The position numbers and the translations under genes were made by a program. Under the pieces are notes generated by a model that ran no database searches, was not told the DNA's origin, and saw only the letters and a program-made list of their open reading frames with translations. Of a stretch of 64,000 nt of DNA, positions 17,696 to 25,446 are shown in pieces. The stretch's first letter is position 1. Every line of letters begins with the position of its first letter. Source of the stretch: Flavobacterium flavigenum (GTDB lineage Bacteria > Bacteroidota > Bacteroidia > Flavobacteriales > Flavobacteriaceae). The stretch spans positions 3,906,001-3,970,000 of the forward strand of contig NZ_CP114285.2 in the NCBI RefSeq assembly GCF_027111255.2. The letters are read 5' to 3'.

Positions 17696-18339
17696 TGAAC
17701 ATGAAGATTACAATTAACAATCAAAATTTTGTTTTGCATCCGTGTGGCGCGGCTTTCTGGGAAGAAAAAAAAATACTCTTAATATCGGATTTGCATTTAG
17801 GCAAAGTATCACATTTCAGAAAACACGGAATGGCGATTCCGGAGAAAGCGGTGCAGGAGAATTTTAACCGGTTAAACAATATTCTGGAATTATTTGATGC
17901 CGAAACTATAATTTTTCTTGGCGATTTATTTCACAGCAAAATGAATAACGAATGGAATTTATTTTCAGACTGGACCAAAACAATTACTCAAAAAATCATT
18001 TTAGTGGAAGGCAATCACGACATTATTTCGAAAAAAAATTATACGGATTTAAATATCGAAATTTATTCAGAACTCATAATTGATCATTTTCTTTTGACGC
18101 ATCATCCAACAGACAGAGAAAATTTATTCAATTTTTGCGGACATATTCATCCCGGAATAAAACTAACAGGTTTAGGAAAACAATTTTTGCGTTTGCCTTG
18201 CTTTTTCAGAAAACCGAATCAATTAATTTTTCCTTCTTTTGGAGAATTTACAGGAAATTTTTATTTAGTTCCTGATGAAAATGATAGGGTATACGCCCTT
18301 GCAAAGGGAGAAGTAATAGAAATAAAAAACAGGGTTTAA
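17695..18339 (+). CDS. pdeM: Ligase-associated DNA damage response endonuclease PdeM
   Basis: 214-aa calcineurin-like phosphoesterase. The metal-binding motifs are in order: ISDLHLGK (D-x-H), FLGDLFHS (GD), VEGNHDI (GNHD), FLLTHHP and CGHIHPG (GHxH). The N-terminal LHPCGAAFWEE is typical for the family. Relatives are described as manganese-dependent DNA endonucleases working with the ligase-associated helicase. It starts inside the helicase stop (TAATG) and is the last gene of the operon. Its 3' end overlaps the convergent apaG by 4 nt. A second possible start is the Met two codons further on. Confidence 0.88.
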   Translation: MNMKITINNQNFVLHPCGAAFWEEKKILLISDLHLGKVSHFRKHGMAIPEKAVQENFNRLNNILELFDAETIIFLGDLFHSKMNNEWNLFSDWTKTITQKIILVEGNHDIISKKNYTDLNIEIYSELIIDHFLLTHHPTDRENLFNFCGHIHPGIKLTGLGKQFLRLPCFFRKPNQLIFPSFGEFTGNFYLVPDENDRVYALAKGEVIEIKNRV

Positions 18340-18722
18340 TTTAAAGCAAATGGAGCACACATTCTGAATGTAGGAACTATCACTTTAAATATTTTTGTTG
18401 TAGTAAAATTAATCATATTAAAATGACCTTTCATTGCACCATAAGGAGATGATAACAAACAACCGGAACTGTAAGTATGATTTTCACCTGGTTTTAAAAC
18501 TGGTTTTTTTCCTATAACGCCTTCTCCATCAACAACTTCAAGGTCGTTAAGAGAATCGAAAATTTCCCAGTGACGTGAGGTTAACTGTACTGAATCTTTA
18601 CTATGATTTTCTATGGTAACAACATAGCTAAAGGCAAAATGAATCTTGTAGTTCTTGAAGTAAGTACCTTCAAAACTAGTCAAAACAGATATTTTTATGC
18701 CTCTTGTTATTTGAGAAACCAT
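18336..18722 (-). CDS. apaG: ApaG domain protein
   Basis: 128 aa, the whole length being one ApaG immunoglobulin-like beta-sandwich. Family hallmarks: FAFSYVVTIENHSKDSVQLTSRHW, then EGVIGKKPVLKPGENHTYSSG and the C-terminal GHFNMI. ApaG was linked to cobalt/magnesium efflux in Salmonella; it is now seen as a small ligand-binding or protein-interaction fold, also found in F-box proteins. No enzyme residues are expected. Cytosolic. It has its own -7 element (18757-18764), ends convergently within pdeM, and is separated from the plug gene upstream. Confidence 0.92.
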   Translation of the reverse strand: MVSQITRGIKISVLTSFEGTYFKNYKIHFAFSYVVTIENHSKDSVQLTSRHWEIFDSLNDLEVVDGEGVIGKKPVLKPGENHTYSSGCLLSSPYGAMKGHFNMINFTTTKIFKVIVPTFRMCAPFALN

Positions 18723-18756
18723 AACTAACGTAGTATATATGTGTGTGTTATATGTG

Positions 18757-18764
18757 CAAACTTA
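18757..18764 (-). promoter_or_regulatory. apaG: Promoter -7 element of apaG
   Basis: Minus strand TAAGTTTG, an exact TAnnTTTG match about 35 bp before the ATG; no clear TTG at -33. Confidence 0.5.
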
Positions 18765-18804
18765 CAAAAAAAAATGATTGGATTGAAATCCTTTTTTAGA
18801 ATGT

Positions 18805-20058
18805 TTAGTTAATAATATTCAATGAATTAGCATTACCCTTGCCGATAACTCTTTCGTAGCGGTCCGTACTTTCACGGTAATAAACCAAAATAGTGTATTC
18901 GTTTTCAGTCTGGTAAAAATTTCCGTCAACGGCATTCTCAAAATCAATTACACCTTTTTTGTCAGCAACCCTGTACTGAAAATTGGTAAAACCCTGCTTG
19001 ATCATTACTGCTTTTTCATAAATCCCTTTGTCAGCATTATAATCCATTTTGTATTCTGGAGATAAGCTATAATTATTGAACATACCTGTAATATAAATGT
19101 CTTTATTTAATCGAAATGCCGGAGCAGACAATGAAAAGTATACCCAGGCATAATCGGCTTCAATTTCCTGATTAGAACCATTGATGTTTTTGACGACAAA
19201 ATTTCCGTTTATATCCTGATAAACGGTATAAATTTGATTGGCTCTTGCCGGACTTGTATATAAAAACGAACTGTAAATATCACTGGTTGAACTCACTTTT
19301 GCAACATTATTATTGGCCGCTCTTATATCCTTGTTTTCAAAATATAAAAATTCATTTCCGCCCCAGAACTGTGTTTCCGCGTCATATTTATAAACCAATT
19401 GATTGCTAATTGTATATTGTGGGCGAATATTTTTTATACTAGTGTTAAAATCTCCGTTTTGCAGTAAAAGTACTTTTACGTTTTGTAAAGGTGTCTGAAA
19501 AACAATATCATTTGAGGAAATCGAAAAATCAATATTCTGCTTTTCATTAATATTGGCTAAGTTTCGGCTACGTTTTATCTGAGCAGCTACTGTACAGTGG
19601 TTTTCATATAAAATAAATTTTCTGGAGAAAACAACTTCCCTGTCTTCGTTAAGGATTTTCAGCATATAATTTCCTGAAATTTTCAACTGTGTAGCAAATT
19701 GATTAGGAAAACTAAGGCGGTAATGTGAATAAATCTGAAGCGTATTAAAAGAGTTGGTATAATCCATAATTCTTTGATTGTCAAAACCAAGAATGTAATC
19801 TGTTTTTGGGATTTCAGAAGGTTTCCAGTTGTAATCGCAATGTACAATTTCAAAATAATAATTGGCTTCGTTACCAAATAAATCATCAAACTGAAATTGA
19901 AATGTAGAGCCTAATTCGAATATCGGAACCACATTACTGCCGTTCTGTACAAAAGAAACAGTTTTGATATTGTAAGGAGGATCTATTTCTTTTTCCTGAG
20001 CTTTCGCTAAAGTAAAAATAAAAAGAAAAACAAAGCTTATATATAAAAATTTCGGCAT
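18805..20058 (-). CDS. Type IX secretion system plug protein (DUF5103)
   Basis: 417 aa from the ATG at 20056-20058; a TTG eleven codons upstream is less likely because the signal peptide MPKFLYISFVFLFIFTLAKA begins at this ATG. The mature protein begins QEKEIDPPYNIKTVSFVQNG and contains FEIVHCDYNWKPSE and DYTNSFNTLQIYSHYRLSFPN, typical of the DUF5103 family. In F. johnsoniae this protein plugs the SprA translocon when no PorV-bound substrate is engaged, keeping the large outer-membrane pore closed. That places it at the periplasmic face of the outer membrane. It stands alone here, away from other secretion genes. The role by homology is strong. Confidence 0.88.
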   Translation of the reverse strand: MPKFLYISFVFLFIFTLAKAQEKEIDPPYNIKTVSFVQNGSNVVPIFELGSTFQFQFDDLFGNEANYYFEIVHCDYNWKPSEIPKTDYILGFDNQRIMDYTNSFNTLQIYSHYRLSFPNQFATQLKISGNYMLKILNEDREVVFSRKFILYENHCTVAAQIKRSRNLANINEKQNIDFSISSNDIVFQTPLQNVKVLLLQNGDFNTSIKNIRPQYTISNQLVYKYDAETQFWGGNEFLYFENKDIRAANNNVAKVSSTSDIYSSFLYTSPARANQIYTVYQDINGNFVVKNINGSNQEIEADYAWVYFSLSAPAFRLNKDIYITGMFNNYSLSPEYKMDYNADKGIYEKAVMIKQGFTNFQYRVADKKGVIDFENAVDGNFYQTENEYTILVYYRESTDRYERVIGKGNANSLNIIN

Positions 20059-20133
20059 CTTATATAGATTGTAAGATTGTAAATATAACAATTTTATATA
20101 ATGAAAAATATGCCCTTGTATTGGATTTAACTA

Positions 20134-23034
20134 TTAGGAGCCTAAAATATAAGCTAGATTGCCTTCAAGTTCATCATTAATGTAGCTTTCTTCTAAAAGA
20201 GAATCAGCCAACAGTTTTTTGTTTTCCTGAAGGGTAATAATTTTTTCTTCGACTGTGTTTTTCGAAATAAAACGAATCACATTGACTTTATTTAACTGGC
20301 CAATTCGATGTGCCCGCGCAACTCCTTGCTTTTCTGCAAAAGGATTCCACCATGGATCTAAAAATAAAACATAAGAAGCTTTAGTAATATTCAATCCGAC
20401 ACCTCCGGCTTTTAGCGAAATAAAGAACAATAATCGATTTTCATTTTCCTGGAACAATTTAACTTGCTGTTCTCTTCTGTTTGCTGGGGTTTCTCCTGTA
20501 ATTTCACAAAACTCTATTTTATTTTGTTTGCACCAGTCGGTATAGAAATTCAGGTTCGTAACAAACGAACTGAAAATAATGGCTTTTTGTTTTGCTTTGA
20601 CTAAATTTTCAAGATAATTCGTCACAGCAATAAATTTTCCGGAGTCAATTTCTGAATCGGCATCAACCATTTTAGGATGGTTGCTCAATTGTCGCAATTT
20701 CATCAAAGTGTTAATGATGCTGATCTTATCCGGACTTGAACCGTCGGTTTTAAGCAGGAAATTACGCGCTTTAGATTTTTCTTTTTCGTATAATTTTTCC
20801 TGTTCCGGATCCATATCGCAGTAATAAATCTGCTCGGTTAATTCTGGCAGATCTTTTAAAACCTGTTCTTTCGTTCGTCGCAAAATATAAGGCTGGATGA
20901 GGTTTTTTAATTCGGTTAAAACTTCTTCATTCTGTTTTTTCTCAATCGGAATTTTAAAATTTTCTGCGAAAAAATTATAAGTTCCCAGAATATCCGGATT
21001 TATGAACTGCATCTGCGACCATAAATCGTCAAGCGAGTTTTCGATCGGTGTACCGCTCAGCGCTATTTTATGACTTGTACTGATTTTATTGATGGCTTTA
21101 AAAATCTTGGAATTTTTGTTTTTGATGTATTGACTTTCATCCAAAATCAGATAACGAAAATCGTATTTTTCTAAAATGGAAATATCACGATGAACGATGC
21201 TGTAACTTGTAAAAATTAAATCGGTAGCATCTAATCTGCTTACTAAAAATTTTCGGTCATTCCCCACATATTGCATTTTAGAAAAGTGTGGTGTAAACTT
21301 TCCGGCCTCATTAAACCAGTTAAAAACTAATGAAGAAGGAAGAACAATCAAAGCTTTAAGCGGTTCTCTTTCGACAGTTGTTTCATTTGCGAACAAATCA
21401 AAATTGGTAGTTTTGGTTGTAAAGCCTAATTGTTCCTGAACGGAAACCAAAACGGCTAAAGTCTGAAGCGTTTTCCCAAGTCCCATATCATCGGCGAGAC
21501 AAGCTCCAAGATTAGAATTGAAATGACCTAAAAGCCATTTTACTCCATCAATTTGATAGGGTCTCAAAGTTGCTTTTAGCAAATCTGAAGATGTAAATTC
21601 AGCCTTATGAATCTGGTCCAAATCATTGTCGATTTCTGAAATTCCGTCTAAAGCTGTAAAATTACTTTTGCGTAAAAGCAGTTCTCCATTTTCTGTTTTG
21701 GCCAGTTTTGCCAAAGAGCCATATTTACTGAACCATTCTAACGGAATTAAAAAATAGTTTCCATCAGGCAGCATAAAAAGCCTTTCCTTGCTTTTTATAT
21801 TCGGAATTATTTCGTTGAAATTGATTTTATAATTGCCAATCGTAATTATAATTTTGATATCAAACCAATCGGCTTTTGTTTCTTTTGCAATCGAAACCGT
21901 GTTGCTTTCTGTAATAATTTCTTTGCTTTCGAGTTTTAGGTTTTGAATCGTAAAACCTAAACTTTCAAGTTTTTCTTTGTTGTCAATAATCAATTGAATA
22001 TTGATATAAGGGTCATTCGATTCTGTTTCAAGTCCAAACAGTTCGTTTTTGACTTTAACTAAACCAATTTCAAGTAATTTTTTCGTGTATAAAATTTCTA
22101 CGGCACTCCTTTTAAATTGAATTATTTTAGGTTCATTAGCAATACTGAAATCCACAAAAGAATGTGTTTTTTTGCTTTTGCCGGCATCAAAAACATAGCC
22201 GTTGTAATCGAAATAAAGATTGAGGTAATAACAGTTTTTAAAGAAATCATAAACAGGCTGAATTGTACTGGAAATGATCTGATCGCGAACCTCCATTTCA
22301 AAACCTGTTGCTTCAATATCGATTTTTTTGGCTATTTCGGGTATAAATCCTTTAAAATAATCATCCACTAATTTGGATGGAATTTCGATTGATTTTTTCT
22401 TTAAAAATGGGGTAATTTTTTTAGCATTCAGTTCTTTTAATTGTCCTAATTTTTTATCAATAACCAACCATGCCGGCTCATCCAAAAGAATGGTAACACT
22501 AGTATTCATCGGTAAAAAAGTAGTTTTGTTTTCTTTTAAAGAAAGGGTATAAGTAATACCTTCGGAATGTTTGTTAAATTGAATATGAGGTTCAAAATCA
22601 AGAGGTTCGATAGCAATTCTTGATCGATAAAAGTCTTTTTCAGGTCCCAGATTCAAAGATAGTGGGAATTGTTCTTTCACAATTAAATCGTAAAAAGAAC
22701 TTAAATTGAAATTTAAATACTGACGGATTGCAAACTCAATTTTAGAATCTTTTTGCAGATCAGCAATTGTTTTTGCCGATTTGATTTTGGCTCCAAACTT
22801 CCTGAAAATAAATTCTGGTTTTAAGGATTCACAGGCTGTCAGGATTTTTTTGGTATTGGAATCTAAATTGTCAAAATCAATTCCGAAACTTTCAATGATT
22901 TCTTTAGTTGCCTTTTTGTCAAGGTATTTTATTTCACTCGAATTCTCAACAATATAAGCTGTTGGGATATACGTATTCAGATTTTTTTCAAAACTGATGT
23001 CAAAACAAAACTGAAATAATTTAGTAGGTTCCAA
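20134..23034 (-). CDS. SNF2-family DEAD/DEAH-type helicase
   Basis: 966 aa. The N-terminal 470 residues are lineage-specific. The SNF2 ATPase core follows: ADDMGLGKTLQTLAV (Walker A), LIVLPSSLVFNWFNEA, TSYSIVHRD, LDESQYIKN (DEAH-like box as DESQ) and ALSGTPIENSLDDLW. The C-terminal domain has IFSSFVTNL, LKAGGVGLNIT and ARAHRIGQ. Such proteins move on double-stranded DNA to displace proteins, e.g. RNA polymerase as RapA does. The start is a TTG (23032-23034): an in-frame TAA lies two codons upstream and the next Met is deep inside. It is probably downstream of its own promoter, after the terminator at 23081. Confidence 0.9.
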   Translation of the reverse strand: MEPTKLFQFCFDISFEKNLNTYIPTAYIVENSSEIKYLDKKATKEIIESFGIDFDNLDSNTKKILTACESLKPEFIFRKFGAKIKSAKTIADLQKDSKIEFAIRQYLNFNLSSFYDLIVKEQFPLSLNLGPEKDFYRSRIAIEPLDFEPHIQFNKHSEGITYTLSLKENKTTFLPMNTSVTILLDEPAWLVIDKKLGQLKELNAKKITPFLKKKSIEIPSKLVDDYFKGFIPEIAKKIDIEATGFEMEVRDQIISSTIQPVYDFFKNCYYLNLYFDYNGYVFDAGKSKKTHSFVDFSIANEPKIIQFKRSAVEILYTKKLLEIGLVKVKNELFGLETESNDPYINIQLIIDNKEKLESLGFTIQNLKLESKEIITESNTVSIAKETKADWFDIKIIITIGNYKINFNEIIPNIKSKERLFMLPDGNYFLIPLEWFSKYGSLAKLAKTENGELLLRKSNFTALDGISEIDNDLDQIHKAEFTSSDLLKATLRPYQIDGVKWLLGHFNSNLGACLADDMGLGKTLQTLAVLVSVQEQLGFTTKTTNFDLFANETTVEREPLKALIVLPSSLVFNWFNEAGKFTPHFSKMQYVGNDRKFLVSRLDATDLIFTSYSIVHRDISILEKYDFRYLILDESQYIKNKNSKIFKAINKISTSHKIALSGTPIENSLDDLWSQMQFINPDILGTYNFFAENFKIPIEKKQNEEVLTELKNLIQPYILRRTKEQVLKDLPELTEQIYYCDMDPEQEKLYEKEKSKARNFLLKTDGSSPDKISIINTLMKLRQLSNHPKMVDADSEIDSGKFIAVTNYLENLVKAKQKAIIFSSFVTNLNFYTDWCKQNKIEFCEITGETPANRREQQVKLFQENENRLLFFISLKAGGVGLNITKASYVLFLDPWWNPFAEKQGVARAHRIGQLNKVNVIRFISKNTVEEKIITLQENKKLLADSLLEESYINDELEGNLAYILGS

Positions 23035-23080
23035 GTTTTAGGGATTTGGTTTAGGCTTGTAATTTGGGAGTTAGCATAAA

Positions 23081-23120
23081 AAAAGCGTTTTCAAATTATT
23101 TCTATTTTGAAAACGCTTTT
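23081..23120 (-). terminator. Rho-independent terminator, perfect 15-bp stem
   Basis: AAAAGCGTTTTCAAA (23081-23095) pairs fully with TTTGAAAACGCTTTT (23106-23120), 10-nt loop, with a T-run leftward. It ends the methyltransferase gene at 23152. Confidence 0.9.
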
Positions 23121-23151
23121 TAAAAGAACTTATAACTTATAGGGTAAAAAA

Positions 23152-23925
23152 TTAATTTTCCTGTTTAAAGCAAAGCGGAATAATTTCGCCTTTTGCCAGA
23201 CAGTATTTTTCGACCAATTCGGGTGCAATTTTATTAGTGTAATCTTCTTCGATAACAATAAAACCGATGCTTCTCAATTTATCAAAATAATCGCGACCAT
23301 ATACACGAACGTGATCGTATTGTCCGAAGATTTTTGCACGTTCCTTTTGATCTGTAATAGAATCATCTGCAAAAGTAACTTCGCGGGATAAATCCTGTGG
23401 AATTTGCAAAACTGCCATTCCGCCTGGTTTTAAAACCCGGAATAATTCCTGCATTGCTTTGGTATCGTCCGGAATATGTTCTAAAACATGATTACACAAA
23501 ATAACATCATATTCATTGTCCTTAAAAGGCAAATTACAAATGTCTGCTTTTACATCTGCCAAAGGAGAAAGTAAGTCGGTTGTAGTGTAATCAAGGTTTT
23601 TCTGCTTGCGGAATCTTTTGTAAAAAGCCTGTTCCGGAGCAAAATGCAATACTTTTTTAGGAGCTGTAAAAAAATCGGTCTGATCGTTTAAATACAGCCA
23701 AAGTAAACGGTGTCTCTCTAGCGAAAGTGTGCTTGGCGAAAGCACATTATTACGCTGTTTTCCGTATCCGTAAGGCAAAAATGACTTAAAGCTTTTTCCG
23801 TCAATAGGATCGGTAAATTTGCTTCCTCTTAATGATAAAGCTAAAATAGGGCGTGCCACATAACTCAAACGAATTAATAGGGGGCGGGGTATTGTATTAA
23901 GTACTAATTTAAAAAGTTTTTTCAT
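23152..23925 (-). CDS. Class I SAM-dependent methyltransferase
   Basis: 257 aa. An N-terminal extension of about 90 residues with a hydrophobic, basic start (LFKLVLNTIPRPLLIRLSYV) may touch the membrane. A methyltransf_11-type domain follows: VLHFAPEQAFYKRFRK (motif I replaced by HFAPE), DLLSPLADVKADICNLPF, and motif YDVILCNHVLEHIPDD with FRVLKPGGMAVLQIP. The HFAPE form of motif I is typical of a group acting on surface sugars, lipids or quinones. Substrate not determinable. A repeat-flanked GxxExxY remnant lies directly upstream. Confidence 0.85.
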   Translation of the reverse strand: MKKLFKLVLNTIPRPLLIRLSYVARPILALSLRGSKFTDPIDGKSFKSFLPYGYGKQRNNVLSPSTLSLERHRLLWLYLNDQTDFFTAPKKVLHFAPEQAFYKRFRKQKNLDYTTTDLLSPLADVKADICNLPFKDNEYDVILCNHVLEHIPDDTKAMQELFRVLKPGGMAVLQIPQDLSREVTFADDSITDQKERAKIFGQYDHVRVYGRDYFDKLRSIGFIVIEEDYTNKIAPELVEKYCLAKGEIIPLCFKQEN

Positions 23926-23966
23926 GAGTGTTGTTTCGCAGAGTTACACAAAGGAGGCGCGGAGGT
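23926..23966. repeat. Repeat-like flank downstream of the GxxExxY gene
   Basis: Minus strand: CTCTGTGAACCTCCGCGCC, then CTTTGTGTAACTCTGCGAAAC. The unit C-TCTGTGAA recurs in the flank on the other side of the gene (24394-24433). From memory, such TCTGTGAA/TTTGCG tracts are common between Bacteroidota genes. Confidence 0.45.
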
Positions 23967-24370
23967 TCACAGAGTGTTTATAAATCTTTTGATATTATTT
24001 TTTAAAATTTTTGAATCAAAGTTAATAAGTAATCCTAACAGATAATTTCCTAGTTTTAAATAAGTCAATATTTGTGCAAAATGAAGATCTGTAAATGCTT
24101 CGACAGTTTTTAATTCAATGACAATCATGTTTTCGATTAATAAATCAATTCGATATCCATGATCAAGTTTTATGTCTTTATAAATAATTGCTAAAACTTT
24201 TTGTCTTTCAATAGCCAAGCCAGCATTTACTATTTCGTAATACAAACATTCCTGAAAGCTGATTCTAATAATCCAAGGCCTAATTGTTTGTGAACTTCAA
24301 TTGCAAGACCAATAATCTTATATGTAATTGCATCTAATCTATTACGAGATTCGTTGTTTTCTTCAAACAT
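23967..24370 (-). pseudogene. GxxExxY protein, frameshifted
   Basis: Two adjacent frames together give a complete GxxExxY protein of about 134 aa. The first, from the ATG at 24368-24370, reads MFEENNESRN, then YKIIGLAIEVHKQLG and GLLESAF. The second continues with the expected CLYYEIVNAGLAIERQK, DHGYRIDLLIEN, VIELKTVE and LGLLINF. The switch falls near 24250-24256 (reading TTTCAGGAATG); one extra base would restore the frame, and the total length of 404 nt is one short of a multiple of three. The usual Tyr of GxxExxY is Phe here. The family has a nuclease-like DLL..ELK pattern but no proven function. Real decay or a sequencing error are both possible. Confidence 0.85.
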
Positions 24371-24439
24371 TTAGGGTTTGTAAATAAATAATTTTGTGAA
24401 TCTTGGTGTTTATCTTTGCGAATCTCTGTGAAATAACTC
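24371..24439. repeat. Repeat-like flank upstream of the GxxExxY gene
   Basis: Plus strand: TTTGTGAATCTTGGTG (near 24391), then ATCTTTGCGAATCTCTGTGAAA up to about 24434. It shares the TCTGTGAA and TTTGTG units with the flank at 23926-23966 but in the opposite orientation, so the pseudogene sits between loosely inverted copies. Confidence 0.45.
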
Positions 24440-25258
24440 TTATAAAACCAATGGCACTCTTCTAAATTCATCTTCTTCAGTACTTTCAATTCCTAAAGCT
24501 TTGTAGATATAATAGAAAGTCGATAAAATTTCTGGTTTTCCGTCGATTAAAGCAACGTCGTGTTCGAAATGTGCGCTTGGTTTTCCGTCAGCAGTCAGGA
24601 TTGTCCAGCCGTCTTTTAGTTGTTTGATGTTTTTTGTTCCCATGTTGATCATTGGTTCAATGGCAACCACCATTCCTTCAACAAAAAGTTTTCCACGGCC
24701 TTTTTTACCATAGTTTGGCATTTCAGGAGCTTCGTGCATTTTCTGGCCTAATCCGTGTCCAACTAATTCACGTACTACTCCGTATCCGTGAGACTCCGTA
24801 TATTTTTGAATAGCATTTCCAACATCTTCTATGCGGTTTCCGGCTTTAAATTCCCTGATTCCTACGTACAGAGATTCTTTGGTTACCTGCAACAGTTTTT
24901 TGGTTTCCGGAGCAACCTCTCCAATTTCAAAACTATAGGCATGGTCTCCATGATATCCGTTTTTGAAAGCGCCGCAATCCACAGAGATAACATCACCATT
25001 CTGCAAAGGCGTATTATTCGGGATTCCATGTACTACCTGAGCATTCGGACTCATACAAAGTGAATTCGGGAAATCGTACAAGCCAAGAAAACTTGGAACT
25101 GCGCCATGATCACGAATGAATTCCTCGGCTAATTTGTCAAGATATAATGTAGTAACTCCTTCTTTGATTTCAGAAGCAATCATTCCTAATGTTTTCGATA
25201 CGATCAAGGCACTTTCGCGCATTAATTCTATTTCCTCACGGGTTTTTTGGATAATCAT
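24440..25258 (-). CDS. map: Type I methionine aminopeptidase
   Basis: 272 aa from the ATG at 25256-25258. The longer frame begins with a TTG at 25280-25282 that lies within the -7 promoter element, so it cannot be the start. Pita-bread fold ligands are present: VISVDCGAFKNGYHGDHAYSF supplies the two Asp (DCG..and..HGDHA), REFVGH-like VRELVGHGLG supplies His, and GMVVAIEPM and HFEHDVAL the two Glu. It removes the initiator methionine from nascent proteins, with a divalent metal pair. The last 30 residues (FYYIYKALGIESTEEDEFR) are an extension usual in Bacteroidota. Essential housekeeping gene. Confidence 0.95.
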   Translation of the reverse strand: MIIQKTREEIELMRESALIVSKTLGMIASEIKEGVTTLYLDKLAEEFIRDHGAVPSFLGLYDFPNSLCMSPNAQVVHGIPNNTPLQNGDVISVDCGAFKNGYHGDHAYSFEIGEVAPETKKLLQVTKESLYVGIREFKAGNRIEDVGNAIQKYTESHGYGVVRELVGHGLGQKMHEAPEMPNYGKKGRGKLFVEGMVVAIEPMINMGTKNIKQLKDGWTILTADGKPSAHFEHDVALIDGKPEILSTFYYIYKALGIESTEEDEFRRVPLVL

Positions 25259-25279
25259 ATTTTTCAGATTTTCAGTTCG

Positions 25280-25287
25280 CAAAAGTA
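25280..25287 (-). promoter_or_regulatory. map: Promoter -7 element of map
   Basis: Minus strand TACTTTTG, exact TAnnTTTG match, 22 bp before the ATG at 25258. It decides the start codon of map. Confidence 0.65.
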
Positions 25288-25446
25288 CAATTTTAATCTT
25301 ATTTTTTTAAGGTTGATTTTGAAATTAATTAGTGTTAAAATTTCCAATAAATTATTTGAAAATCAATCCAGCTATTGAATTCTAACATTTTTTTAAAAGA
25401 ACATTTCAGAAAAAAGGCATAAATTAGTAATAAAACCTTGTTCATC

